DNA from: Pseudomonadota bacterium
Lineage (GTDB): Bacteria; Pseudomonadota; Gammaproteobacteria; Burkholderiales; Burkholderiaceae_C
Assembly: GCA_021808445.1 (NCBI GenBank)
Contig: JAKBBP010000012.1
Span: forward strand, 1-64,000
Length of the DNA: 64,000 nt
Direction of reading: 5' to 3'
The notes under the pieces: generated by a model
The model's database searches: none
Told to the model about the DNA's origin: nothing
Seen by the model: the letters and a program-made list of their open reading frames with translations, nothing else
Position numbers and translations under genes: made by a program
Shown here: piece by piece, positions 6,953 through 17,694 of the stretch
How positions within the stretch are numbered: the first letter of the stretch is position 1
Layout: each line of letters starts with the position of its first letter

Positions 6953-7888
6953 ATGTCCACCGCGATGTTGCAACACCCCGCCCCGGCGCAGCCGGGCCCG
7001 GCAAGATCCCGCGCCTGGCGCCGCCTGGCAGCCTGCGCCGCCGTGGGCGCCGCCGCCTGGCTGGGCCATCTGGCCATCGCCCAGGCGGCCGAGCCCGATC
7101 CGGGCGGGCTTTGCGCGGCGCTGCAGAAGCAGTACCCGCAGTTCCAGGGCAAGACCCTGGTGGACGCCCTGAATCCGCACACCCCCGGCTACGAGGCGCT
7201 GGATCCGAAGGATCCGAGTCGCTACATCGGCTTCGACGTGGACCTGGCTGAATCCCTGGGCAAATGCCTGGGCTTTTCGGTGAAGTACACGCCGGTGGCC
7301 TTTGCCGCCTTGCTCCCCACCCTGCAAAGCGGTCGTGCGGACTTCGTGATCTCCGACATCTACGCCACCAAGGAGCGGGCCAAGGCCGCCGACTTCATCA
7401 CCTATTCCAAGGTGTTCGACGGAGTGCTCGTCGCCAAGGACAACCCCAAGAAAATCAGCGGCATCAACCAGTCGCTGTGCGGCATGACGGCCGCCGAGAA
7501 CACGGGCTTCGTCGAGGTTCCGCTGGTGCAGAACCTGGCCGCCGCCTGCAAGGCCGCCGGCAAGCCGGCGCCGAAGGTCCAGCTCTATGACAACAACGCG
7601 GCGTGCATCCAGGCCGTGCTCGCCGGAAGGGCCGACACCTACATCAACGATGTGAACACGGTCGACCAGGCCGTCAAGGCCTACCCGACGCAATTGAGCA
7701 AGGCGGTCGCAGTGACCCTGCCGTACCACATCGGGATCGCCGTGCCGCAGGGGAACCACGCCTTGCGCGACGCCATGATGGCCGCGCTGAAGGCCTTGCA
7801 GACCTCCGGTGCGCAGGCCACGCTGATGCGCAAGTGGGGCCTCGACCAGGGTGCGGTCGAAGCGCCGACGCTCGTGACCGCGCAGTGA
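6953..7888 (+). CDS. ABC transporter periplasmic substrate-binding protein (family 3)
   Basis: A 311-residue secreted protein. An N-terminal signal peptide with a basic stretch (SRAWRR) and a hydrophobic core ends near AIAQAAEPD (about residue 46). The mature part has the family 3 pattern: IGFDVDLAESLGKCLGFSVKY, then SGRADFVISDIYATKERAKAADFITYS and a C-terminal lobe ending in WGLDQG. These proteins catch polar amino acids or related small molecules for the membrane transporter. The ligand is unknown; the neighbouring amidases suggest an amide or amino-acid derivative. Start chosen from GGAGAAG and the signal peptide. The next gene begins 13 bases after the stop. Confidence 0.85.
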   Translation: MSTAMLQHPAPAQPGPARSRAWRRLAACAAVGAAAWLGHLAIAQAAEPDPGGLCAALQKQYPQFQGKTLVDALNPHTPGYEALDPKDPSRYIGFDVDLAESLGKCLGFSVKYTPVAFAALLPTLQSGRADFVISDIYATKERAKAADFITYSKVFDGVLVAKDNPKKISGINQSLCGMTAAENTGFVEVPLVQNLAAACKAAGKPAPKVQLYDNNAACIQAVLAGRADTYINDVNTVDQAVKAYPTQLSKAVAVTLPYHIGIAVPQGNHALRDAMMAALKALQTSGAQATLMRKWGLDQGAVEAPTLVTAQ

Positions 7889-7901
7889 GCGGGGAGGCGG
7901 C

Positions 7902-9509
7902 GTGGCACTCTTCTTCCACTACCTGAGCCTGGCTTACCTGCTGCACGGCATCGCGCTGACCCTGGCGGTCACGGCCTACGGATTGGCCGGTGGCCTGGGG
8001 GCGGGCATCGTGCTGGCGGCCATGCAGCTGTCCGGCCAGAAAGGGCTGGCGGCGCTGGCTCGAGGCTACACGGTGGTGTTTCGTGGCACGCCGCTGATCC
8101 TGCAAATGGTGTTCGTCTACGACGCGCTGCCTCATTTCGGCGTTCGCTGGAGCGCGGTGGCCTCGGCCGGCGTCGCACTGGCGGCGAACGAAGCCCCCTT
8201 CATCGCCGAGATCCTGCGCTCGGGCATCCTGGGTGTCGACCGGGGTCAGGTGCTCGCCGGGCGGGCGCTGGGCATGCCCGGGCGGGTGCTGATGCGCCAT
8301 GTGGTTGCGCCCCAGGCGATTCGAACCATGATCCCCGCCTTTGGCAACGAGGCGGTGAGCGCCCTGAAAAACTCCTCCCTGGCGTCCTTCATCTCGGTGC
8401 AGGAGCTGACCCTGCGCAGTACCCAGCTGGCCTCATCGACTTTCGACTTCTTCTCCGTGTTTTTCGCGTCGGGACTGCTCTACCTGGTCCTGACCGGGAG
8501 CGTCTCCCTGCTGCAGCTCGGCGCCGAACGCGTGCTCGATCTCGATCGCCAGGCCACGGGCTCGATGCGCGGGCTGGCGCGTCGCCTGCGCGGGGCCGCC
8601 TGGTGGCGCAGGCCGCGCGATCTCGCGCAGCCTGCGCCCCGCGCGACGACGCCGGAGGATCCTTCCCGCTCCTGCGGCGTGGCGATCGACCGCCAGCAGC
8701 GCGCGCAACGTCTGGCCTCGGCTCCCATCGCCCTGGAGCTCCGGGGGCTGAGCAAGAGCTACGGCGAGCACCGCATCTTCAGCGAACTGGATCTGCGGGT
8801 GCACTCCGGCGAGGTGGTGGCGCTGCTGGGTCCCAGCGGCTCCGGCAAGAGCACCCTGCTGCGATGCCTGAATCGCCTCGAGGTCTGGGACAGCGGAACC
8901 GTGCTCATCGGCGGACACCGCATGGGCATGAGCCCCGGCGGCGTCGTGCTGGGCCCCAGCGCCGTGGCTCGTCAGCGGGTGGAGCTTGGCGTGGGCATGG
9001 TGTTCCAGCACTTCAACCTGTTTGCCCATGTCAGCGCCCGCGAGAACATCGCCGGGCCCCTGCGATGGGTGCTCGGCTGGTCCGCCCGCGAAGCCGATGC
9101 GCGGGCCCAGGAGTTGCTGGATCGGGTCGGCCTGGCGGACCGCGCCGAAGCCCTGCCCAGGCATCTTTCGGGAGGACAGCAGCAGCGCGTGGCCATCGCG
9201 CGTGCCATCGCGCCGCGGCCCAGGGTGCTGCTGCTGGACGAGCCCACCTCCGCGCTGGATCCGGAAATGGTGGGGGAAGTGCTGGAGGTCATCCGGCGCC
9301 TTGCGCGCGAGGAGGGTCTGACCATGCTGATTTCCACCCACCAGTTGCGCTTCGCCGAGGAGGTGGCCGATCGCGTCGTCTTTCTCGCGCAGGGCCGCAT
9401 CGTCGAGGAGGGGCCAGCCCATACGGTACTCCACGCGCCCAGCCACGCCTTGACCTCGCGATTCATTCGGGTGATGGCCGCCGGCCAGTTGTCGGGAGCG
9501 CCCGCCTGA
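7902..9509 (+). CDS. ABC transporter permease-ATPase fusion, polar amino acid type
   Basis: A single 535-residue chain holding two parts normally made separately. Residues 1 to about 215 are a HisM/GlnP-type permease with the EAA loop RALGMPGRVLMRHVVAPQAI (121-140). Residues about 216-272 form a charged linker. Residues about 275-525 are an ABC ATPase with Walker A GPSGSGKST (310-318), signature LSGGQ (422-426), Walker B LLLDEP (443-448) and switch H480. There is no stop, frameshift or internal ribosome site in between. It should power uptake with the upstream binding protein, probably as a homodimer. GTG start; no typical ribosome-binding site is obvious beyond GGGGAGG. Confidence 0.9.
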   Translation: MALFFHYLSLAYLLHGIALTLAVTAYGLAGGLGAGIVLAAMQLSGQKGLAALARGYTVVFRGTPLILQMVFVYDALPHFGVRWSAVASAGVALAANEAPFIAEILRSGILGVDRGQVLAGRALGMPGRVLMRHVVAPQAIRTMIPAFGNEAVSALKNSSLASFISVQELTLRSTQLASSTFDFFSVFFASGLLYLVLTGSVSLLQLGAERVLDLDRQATGSMRGLARRLRGAAWWRRPRDLAQPAPRATTPEDPSRSCGVAIDRQQRAQRLASAPIALELRGLSKSYGEHRIFSELDLRVHSGEVVALLGPSGSGKSTLLRCLNRLEVWDSGTVLIGGHRMGMSPGGVVLGPSAVARQRVELGVGMVFQHFNLFAHVSARENIAGPLRWVLGWSAREADARAQELLDRVGLADRAEALPRHLSGGQQQRVAIARAIAPRPRVLLLDEPTSALDPEMVGEVLEVIRRLAREEGLTMLISTHQLRFAEEVADRVVFLAQGRIVEEGPAHTVLHAPSHALTSRFIRVMAAGQLSGAPA

Positions 9510-9569
9510 GAGGCCGGCTTCTCGACTCCACCCCCTGTCCCCTTCCTGACCGTCGTTCACGGAGACTCC

Positions 9570-10598
9570 ATGTTGCATGATCTGCCAGCCCTTCCCCGCA
9601 ATGTCCACTGGGGATATTTCGATGCCGCACTGGCCCCCGTTCTGCATGTGCGCAGCGGGGACTTCGTGCGCGCCGAGGCCGTGACCCATCACGCCGGCGA
9701 CGCTCCCGATCTGATGATGGACGAGGCTCTGCGCACGCTGTATGCCAGCATTCCCGAGCAGGACCGCCAACCCGGCGTGCACCTGATGACCGGACCCATC
9801 CACGTGGAGGACGCGAGGCCCGGGGACATGCTGGAGGTGCGCTACCTGCAGATGCTGCCCCGCTTTCGCTATGGGTCCAACCTGGCCGCGCACTGGGGAC
9901 ACCTGTACGAGGAACTCGGCGCGAAGGAACGCGTGACCATCTACGAGCTCGACGAGCAGTGCCATACCGCCAGCGCCTTGTTCGCCTACGACTATCCCGG
10001 GAAGTACCTGGTGCCAGGCCGCATCACCTCCCGCGCCAGCTGCAGCTGCCAGCCCGCGCTCTCCGGCGTGCGGGTGCCGGTGCGTCCGCATCTGGGAACC
10101 GCGGGGGTGGCCCCCGACGCCATGGGGCGCGTCAGCACGGTGCCCCCAGGGGCCCATGGCGGCAACATCGACAATTGGCGCATCGGCGCGGGCTCGACCA
10201 TGTACTACCCCGTGGCGGTTCCGGGCGCGCTGTTCTCCGTCGGCGATCCGCATATCTCCCAGGGGGACGGCGAGATCAGTGGAACGGCGATCGAGGCCTC
10301 GCTCAATGTGGTGTTCCAGGTGGTGGTGCGCAAGGATTTCCATTTTCCGTCGCCCCTGCTGGAGACCTCCGAGATGTGGATCGTGCATGGCTTCGACGAG
10401 GACCTCGACGTGGCCATGCGCCATGCCGCCAGGGACATGCTGCAACTGCTGGTCGATCGGCATGGCCTGAGCCGCGACGACGCCTATTCGCTGATGAGCG
10501 TGGGGGCTGATTTCGGGGTGACCCAGGTGGTGGATGGCAAGCAGGGCGTGCATTGCAAGATGCCGCGGGGGCTGTTCGCCCCGAAGCGCACAGCCTGA
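9570..10598 (+). CDS. Acetamidase/formamidase family protein
   Basis: A 342-residue FmdA/AmdA family enzyme, which hydrolyses formamide or acetamide to the acid and ammonia. Family landmarks are NVHWGYFDAALAPVL near the start, GPIHVEDARPGDMLEV, VPVRPHLGTAGVAPDA, HGGNIDNWRIGAGSTMYYPV, GDPHISQGDGEI and SLMSVGADFGVTQVVDG near the end. It is shorter than the related domain in the next gene because it lacks the segment matching residues 412-450 of that protein. GGAG precedes the ATG. It follows the ABC transporter by 60 bases and is probably cotranscribed with it. The true amide is not identifiable from sequence. Confidence 0.88.
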   Translation: MLHDLPALPRNVHWGYFDAALAPVLHVRSGDFVRAEAVTHHAGDAPDLMMDEALRTLYASIPEQDRQPGVHLMTGPIHVEDARPGDMLEVRYLQMLPRFRYGSNLAAHWGHLYEELGAKERVTIYELDEQCHTASALFAYDYPGKYLVPGRITSRASCSCQPALSGVRVPVRPHLGTAGVAPDAMGRVSTVPPGAHGGNIDNWRIGAGSTMYYPVAVPGALFSVGDPHISQGDGEISGTAIEASLNVVFQVVVRKDFHFPSPLLETSEMWIVHGFDEDLDVAMRHAARDMLQLLVDRHGLSRDDAYSLMSVGADFGVTQVVDGKQGVHCKMPRGLFAPKRTA

Positions 10599-10691
10599 GC
10601 CGGACCCCGGCCGATCCGCCGCGCCCGGGGTCGGCCCCTCAGGGGCACGCTTCTTGCGGTTCGTCTCTCCCGAACGCGGGAGCGAACCCAG

Positions 10692-13052
10692 GTGCACACC
10701 GAGCTTTTCACGACCGACCCCTATCCGGTGCAGGAGCGCCCCGAAAAGTGGCGCGAAGCCCTGCAGCCGCACCATCTTCGCGCGCGCGTGGAGCCGGCAC
10801 GGGAGCCCTTGCATGCCACCATGCTGGCCGCGTGCTCTCCGCTGGGCATTGCCATGGCCGCTATCCACTCCTCGGCCCAGTGCCTGGAGCGCCACGCCGC
10901 GCCTGCGCAGGAGTTGTGGCTGTGCCTGCACCTGGCGGGCCCGGCACGCCTGCAGGAAGGCGGTCGGACCCAGGAGCTCGAGCCTGGCGACATGGTGTAC
11001 GGCACGTCGCGCGCCGAAGTGGAGTTGCGCTTCGACGGGGATTTCCGCCAGTTCATGCTGCGCATGCCTGCCGAGACCTGGAAGTCACGCCTGGCGGGGC
11101 CCTTGCGAGCCAGTTCCGGGCGACTTTGCGGGCGTCACGGCATGGCCCATGTGCTGTCCAGCACCCTGGGCGCGCTGGCCGATTCGCTGGATGGCCTCGA
11201 CGCGGCGCAATGGCCTTCGCTGGAGCAGAGCCTTCCGGAGATCCTGGCGGCCAGCCTGGCCAGCGAGGTCGTTACGGCCGCGCAGCAGGGCCTGCGGGCT
11301 CCGCAGGCGGCCTTGCTGCACAGGATCCTGCGCCACGTCGACTCCCACCTGGCCGACCCCGCGCTGAGCCTGGCCGACATGGCGCGGCGTGAACGGGTAT
11401 CGCCCAGGACCCTGCAAAAACTCTTCGAGGCCAGCGGCAGGACCTTCTCCTCGCATGTGCGCGCCCGGCGCCTCGAGCGCTGTCGCGGTGACCTCGGGAA
11501 CGGCTCCTACGGCCACCTGTCGATTTCCGACATCTGTTATCGCTGGGGCTTCAACGATCCCGCTCATTTCAGCCATGCCTTCCGCGAGCACTTCGGCCTG
11601 TCGCCACGCCAATACCGCGAACAGGCCAGCCTGGCCAGCCGCCAGAGCCTGCAGTCGGTGGCGCACCGGGGTCGCCCGGGTCGCCATGCCGGCCCGGTGC
11701 CTGCGCCTGCATGCGAATCTCCCGCGCTCGTGCCCCGGGTGCCCGTGCCGGAGCCCGAGCGTTCGCAGGGGGTGCGTCATCACCATCTCTGCGCCAACCG
11801 CCATACGGTGCACTGGGGCTATTTCAGCCACTCGCTTCCCCCGGTGCTGCGGGTCGAAGCCGGAGACCTCGTGACCGTCGAGACCCTGACCCAGCATGCC
11901 TACGACGACCACGAACGCATGATCCAGGGCGACTCGGGCGCGCAAAGCGTGTTCCACTGGACCAAGGATCAGAAGAACGTCGACAGGCGGGGGGCGGGGC
12001 CCGCGGATGCCTCGATCTACGGGCGTGGATGCGGCGAGGGCTTCGGCGTGCACATCTGCACCGGTCCCATTCATGTGAAGGGGGCCGAACCTGGGGACAT
12101 CCTGGAGTTGCGCATTCTCGACGTGCTGCCGCGTCTGTCCGCGAACGCGCGCTTCGCGGGGCGAGTGTTCGGCAGCAATGCCGCGACATGGTGGGGCTTT
12201 CATTACAAGGAATTGCTCACCGAGCCCAGGCCGCGCGAGGTCGTGACCATCTACGAGGTGGACTGGCCCGCGCGCGGCGAGGGCTGCGCCTGTGCCCGAG
12301 CCGTCTACAGCTACCGCTGGGTTCCGCAACGCGATCCGGCGGGGGTGTGGCATCCGACCATCGACTACCCGGGAGTGCCGGTGGATCGATCCAGCATTCA
12401 GGAGAACCACCAGGTGCTTCGCGGGGTCACGATCCCGGTGCGGCCTCATTTCGGGGTGATCGCCGTGGCGCCAGCCGAAGGCGGCATGGTGGATTCGATT
12501 CCTCCGGCGTACTTCGGGGGCAATATCGACAACTGGCGCGTGGGCAAGGGCTCGACGGTCTATCTGCGCGTGGCCGTCGACGGGGCACTGCTGTCGATCG
12601 GCGATCCGCATGCATCGCAGGGTGATTCCGAGCTTTGCGGAACCGCCATCGAGTGCTCACTCACCGGCGTGTTCCAGGTGCACTTGCACAAGGCCGGGGA
12701 CCTGGCGGGCCAGCCTTTCGCGGACATCGACTACCCGCTGCTGGAGACCGAGTCCGAGTGGGTCCTGCATGGCTTCAGCCATCCACAGTACCTGCGGGAA
12801 TTCGGCGAAAGGGCTGCCAGCGAGGTCTACGAGAAATCCTCCCTGGACCTGGCCATGCGCGATGCCTTTCACAAGACCCGGCGCTTTCTCATGAGCTCCC
12901 AGGGGCTCAGCGAGGACGAGGCCATCTCCCTGATGTCGGTGGCGGTCGATTTCGGCATCACACAGGTGGTCGACGGAAACGTCGGCGTGCACGCCATCAT
13001 CCGCAAGGCTCTGTTCGAACAGCGGGCCACCGGGCCACGGTCCGAGCCCTGA
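10692..13052 (+). CDS. AraC-family regulator fused to an acetamidase/formamidase domain
   Basis: An uninterrupted 786-residue frame. Residues 1 to about 200 resemble the AraC-binding-like sensor domain; residues about 210-312 are an AraC/XylS DNA-binding domain with two helix-turn-helix units (LSLADMARRERVSPRTLQKL and ISDICYRWGFNDPAHFSHAF, then FGLSPRQYRE). A proline- and arginine-rich linker (about 313-362) leads to a complete FmdA/AmdA-type domain (363-780) with VHWGYFSHSLPPVL, GPIHVKGAEPGDILEL, IPVRPHFGVIAVAP, GGNIDNWRVGKGSTVY, GDPHASQGDSEL and SLMSVAVDFGITQVVDG. The GTG start follows GGGAGC by eight bases. An enzyme-like domain could act as ligand sensor, or the protein could be a DNA-binding amidase; both are inference. 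I know of no standard family with this architecture. Confidence 0.88.
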   Translation: MHTELFTTDPYPVQERPEKWREALQPHHLRARVEPAREPLHATMLAACSPLGIAMAAIHSSAQCLERHAAPAQELWLCLHLAGPARLQEGGRTQELEPGDMVYGTSRAEVELRFDGDFRQFMLRMPAETWKSRLAGPLRASSGRLCGRHGMAHVLSSTLGALADSLDGLDAAQWPSLEQSLPEILAASLASEVVTAAQQGLRAPQAALLHRILRHVDSHLADPALSLADMARRERVSPRTLQKLFEASGRTFSSHVRARRLERCRGDLGNGSYGHLSISDICYRWGFNDPAHFSHAFREHFGLSPRQYREQASLASRQSLQSVAHRGRPGRHAGPVPAPACESPALVPRVPVPEPERSQGVRHHHLCANRHTVHWGYFSHSLPPVLRVEAGDLVTVETLTQHAYDDHERMIQGDSGAQSVFHWTKDQKNVDRRGAGPADASIYGRGCGEGFGVHICTGPIHVKGAEPGDILELRILDVLPRLSANARFAGRVFGSNAATWWGFHYKELLTEPRPREVVTIYEVDWPARGEGCACARAVYSYRWVPQRDPAGVWHPTIDYPGVPVDRSSIQENHQVLRGVTIPVRPHFGVIAVAPAEGGMVDSIPPAYFGGNIDNWRVGKGSTVYLRVAVDGALLSIGDPHASQGDSELCGTAIECSLTGVFQVHLHKAGDLAGQPFADIDYPLLETESEWVLHGFSHPQYLREFGERAASEVYEKSSLDLAMRDAFHKTRRFLMSSQGLSEDEAISLMSVAVDFGITQVVDGNVGVHAIIRKALFEQRATGPRSEP

Positions 13053-13322
13053 TCCGGGACGCGCCCTCCTGGTGCGCGACTCCCCCTTGCGGGGACCCGT
13101 CCGCACCACGATGTCCCCCGGCGCGTGGCTCCGGCTCGACGTTTTCGCTGCGCGGGCCCGCATGCGTGCTCGTGGAGCGGCTCGCGGCTCCTGGCCCGGG
13201 TCTTGCATCTTCCGTCTCGCATCTTCCGTTCGGCAGGCGTCCCGGACACCGTGTACGAGCCGGCGTCGCGGGCTCGCGTCCTTCGCCTCATTCCACCGGC
13301 TCGGTTCTACAGGGAGTTTCGA

Positions 13323-14597
13323 ATGTCCAGTGTCATCGATTCTTCGGTCGTCCACCCCCGTGCGTCGGCCTTCCAGGGCAGGGAGCGCTGGGTTCAGCTG
13401 GCGCTCGGCGTGGTCTGCATGATGGCCATCTCCAGCCCCCAGTACGTCTGGGCGCTGTTCACCAAGCCGCTGCTGGGCCAGGTGGGAGGCAGCCTCGCCA
13501 CCCTGCAGGTCACGTTTTCCATCCTGATCGTGCTGCAGACCTTTTTCTCGCCCTTCCAGGGCTGGCTGGTCGACCGCTTCGGCCCTCGTCTGCTGTTGTC
13601 GCTCGGGGCCGTGATGACCGGGCTGAGCTGGGTTCTGTCCGCCGGCGCCAGCACCGACATGCAGCTCTATCTCAGCTACGGTGTGCTCGGAGGCCTCGGC
13701 ACGGGCATCATCTATGTCGGCGTGGTCGGTCTCATGGTGCGCTGGTTTCCGCGCCAGCGCGGGCTCGCGGTGGGGGTGGTGGCGGCGGGCTACGGCTTCG
13801 GCGCCATCGCTACCACCTTCCCGATTTCCAGCAGCCTGGCCAGTTCGGGCTTCGCCCATACGGTCACGGTGTTCGGGTATCTGATCGGGGCGGTCGGGCT
13901 GATCGCAGCGCAAGGCATTCGCCGTCCGCCCACCGAACTGGCGGCACCGGCCTCGGTCCCGGCGTCGGGCGCCAGCCCCGCGCAGATGCTGCGCTCGCCG
14001 GTGTTCTGGCTCATGTTCCTGATGATGACCATGATGTCCACCTCGGGTCTGATGGTGATTTCCCAGATGGGAGCCTTCGCCAAGGACTTCGGCATCGCCT
14101 CCACCCTGGTCTGGGGCATGGCGGCCTTGCCGCTGGCGCTGACCATCGACCGCTTCGCCAACGGACTGACCCGTCCGTTCTTCGGCTGGCTGTCGGACCG
14201 CATCGGGCGCGAGAACACCATGGGCCTGGCCTTCGGGCTCGAGGGCCTGGCGATGGCGGCGTGGCTGGCCCTGCACAAGGATCCGCTGCTGTTCGCGCTG
14301 TTGTCGGGGGTGGTGTTCTTCGGCTGGGGGGAGATCTTCTCCCTGTTTCCGTCGACCCTGACCGACACCTTCGGAACGCGCCACGCCACCACCAATTACG
14401 GCATCCTGTACATGGCCCAGGGCATCGGCTCGATCCTCGGCGGTCCGATCGCCGCGATGATCCACCATGCCAGCGGATCCTGGGCGGCCGTGTTCGGCAT
14501 CATGATCGCGCTCGACCTCGCGGCGGCGCTCCTGGCGGTGTTCGTGCTCAAGGGCGCGCGCTCTCGCTACCTGGCCCGCGGCGCCATCGCCACCTGA
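13323..14597 (+). CDS. MFS transporter, oxalate/formate antiporter (OFA) type
   Basis: A 424-residue, twelve-helix major facilitator protein. WLVDRFGPRLLLSLGAVM (loop 2-3) and the late segment TNYGILYMAQGIGSILGGP are typical of the OFA branch, whose known members exchange oxalate, formate or related small carboxylates. The central loop (about residues 195-220) is rich in Pro and Ala. The start at 13323 follows AGGGAG; open frame further upstream lacks coding character. It lies 270 bases after the AraC-amidase fusion and 9 bases before the DUF1275 gene. Export of formate or acetate made by the amidases is plausible but unproven. Confidence 0.82.
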   Translation: MSSVIDSSVVHPRASAFQGRERWVQLALGVVCMMAISSPQYVWALFTKPLLGQVGGSLATLQVTFSILIVLQTFFSPFQGWLVDRFGPRLLLSLGAVMTGLSWVLSAGASTDMQLYLSYGVLGGLGTGIIYVGVVGLMVRWFPRQRGLAVGVVAAGYGFGAIATTFPISSSLASSGFAHTVTVFGYLIGAVGLIAAQGIRRPPTELAAPASVPASGASPAQMLRSPVFWLMFLMMTMMSTSGLMVISQMGAFAKDFGIASTLVWGMAALPLALTIDRFANGLTRPFFGWLSDRIGRENTMGLAFGLEGLAMAAWLALHKDPLLFALLSGVVFFGWGEIFSLFPSTLTDTFGTRHATTNYGILYMAQGIGSILGGPIAAMIHHASGSWAAVFGIMIALDLAAALLAVFVLKGARSRYLARGAIAT

Positions 14598-14606
14598 GAG
14601 CGCGCC

Positions 14607-15293
14607 ATGCCGGAGGCCCAGGGTCTGGATCATCGCGACCTGCTGCTGGGCCTGCTGGCCAGCGCGGCCAGCGCCACCGACGTGATGGCCTTTCTCCGGC
14701 TGCACCAGGTGTTCACCTCGGCGATGACCGGCAACACGGCCCTGCTGGGCATGGCCCTGGGGCAGGGCCGGTTGCTTGCGGCGCTGCTTTCGCTGCTCGC
14801 GCTGACGGGCTACATCGCAGGCGCGGCGCTCGGTGCCCTGGTGCAGCGACACGATCCGGGGCACGAATTGCGCGATATCCTCGGCGTGGAGTCGGCCGTG
14901 CTGCTAGGCGTCACGCTGCTGTGGTGGTCCCGCGGTTTCCCCGCGGCGGGGCCGCTGCTGCAGCTGTCGGTCGCGGGAACCGCGCTGGCCATGGGCCTGC
15001 AGAGCGTGGCGGCGCGCAAGATCAACGTGGACGGCGTGTCCACGGTGGTATTCACCAGCACCCTGACCAGCATGGTCATGACGTTCATGCAGGTCGGGGT
15101 GCAACGGCGCCCGGGCTCCTTGTTCCAGGCGCGCAGGCAGGCCCTGGCCTTTGGCATCTACGCGGCCGTGGCGGTGCTGACCGCGACCCTGCTGCGTGGG
15201 TACGACCCGGTCGCCGCGGCCCTGCCGTTGTGTGCGGTGCTGGCGGCGCTGGGCCTGCAGGGTCGGATGAGCCGCAGCAGCCGGCGTAGCTGA
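14607..15293 (+). CDS. DUF1275 (YoaK) family membrane protein
   Basis: A 228-residue integral membrane protein with about six hydrophobic helices. It shows the family opening ASAASATDVMAFLRLHQVFTS followed by AMTGNTALLGMALG, and the later AMGLQSVAARKINVDGV and VVFTSTLTSMV segments. The function of the family is not established; it often sits beside transporters. It starts nine bases after the MFS stop and is very likely cotranscribed with it. The next feature is the groESL promoter. Confidence 0.8.
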   Translation: MPEAQGLDHRDLLLGLLASAASATDVMAFLRLHQVFTSAMTGNTALLGMALGQGRLLAALLSLLALTGYIAGAALGALVQRHDPGHELRDILGVESAVLLGVTLLWWSRGFPAAGPLLQLSVAGTALAMGLQSVAARKINVDGVSTVVFTSTLTSMVMTFMQVGVQRRPGSLFQARRQALAFGIYAAVAVLTATLLRGYDPVAAALPLCAVLAALGLQGRMSRSSRRS

Positions 15294-15402
15294 GTCCTGA
15301 CGGCTCGCCCGGCGCTGCTCCCCCAGGCGCCGCAATCCCTGGGCGCGGCCTCTGCCGCCCGGGCTCCCGGAGGCGGTGCCTTGACCCCGCCGACCGCAGG
15401 TC

Positions 15403-15430
15403 TTGAAATCCGGCGCTTCGCCCCTACAAT
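15403..15430 (+). promoter_or_regulatory. Sigma-70 promoter of groESL
   Basis: TTGAAA (15403-15408) and TACAAT (15425-15430) are spaced by 16 bases. The last T of the -10 box is the first base of the CIRCE element, so repressor binding would cover the start of transcription. No good heat-shock sigma-32 promoter was recognised nearby. Confidence 0.75.
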
Positions 15431-15456
15431 TAGCACTCGCAACCGCTGAGTGCTAA
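15430..15456 (+). promoter_or_regulatory. CIRCE operator (HrcA binding site)
   Basis: A perfect inverted repeat TTAGCACTC - nine bases - GAGTGCTAA, exactly the consensus bound by the heat-shock repressor HrcA. It lies about 135 bases before groES, immediately after the -10 box. HrcA itself is not encoded in this window. Confidence 0.97.
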
Positions 15457-15590
15457 CAAGCGGATGGCTGGGGCCCGGCAGCACGGGGCCCCCCACCCGC
15501 AGGGCACCGGTGTGCCGCGCCCCACGGGGCGCGGCATGCGTTGGACAACTCGGTTTTGAACCCTCGAACACCTCCTCAGGAGCAACCTTC

Positions 15591-17562
<1,972 letters not shown>

Positions 17563-17568
17563 TGTCCG

Positions 17569-17600
17569 GCGCGCTTCGAGGCTTGGGCCTCGAGGCGCGC
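17569..17600 (+). repeat. Strong inverted repeat after groEL
   Basis: Two 14-base arms (17569-17582 and 17587-17600) around the loop TTGG pair at all but one position, which can form G-U in RNA. It begins seven bases after the groEL stop. There is no T-tract, so it may stabilise the mRNA 3' end rather than terminate transcription. Confidence 0.7.
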
Positions 17601-17622
17601 ACCGCCTTGTGGTAGTGCCCCG

Positions 17623-17650
17623 AAAGCCTGCGCATCGCGCAGGCTTTTTT
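17623..17650 (+). terminator. Rho-independent terminator of groESL
   Basis: The arms AAGCCTGCGC and GCGCAGGCTT form a ten-pair stem with loop ATC, followed by a run of T. It ends the groESL transcript and separates it from the convergent engB. Confidence 0.92.
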
Positions 17651-17694
17651 GCATCCGCCCGGAGACTCCCGACGCGGTGCTTCCGCGCCTGGGT

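Noticed and set aside
8433..10931. An 832-codon open frame antisense to the ABC fusion and amidase
   Set aside because: It has no domain signature and runs across a gene boundary on the real coding strand, as expected for a GC-rich shadow frame.
10692..13052. Fusion as an artefact of two separate genes
   Set aside because: There is no stop codon, ribosome site or start with spacing that would suggest separate genes across codons 313-362, and the frame and codon usage continue smoothly.
12657..14864. A 735-codon open frame antisense to the AraC-amidase fusion and MFS genes
   Set aside because: Composition is His/Gln/Arg-rich without motifs, and the plus strand is strongly coding.
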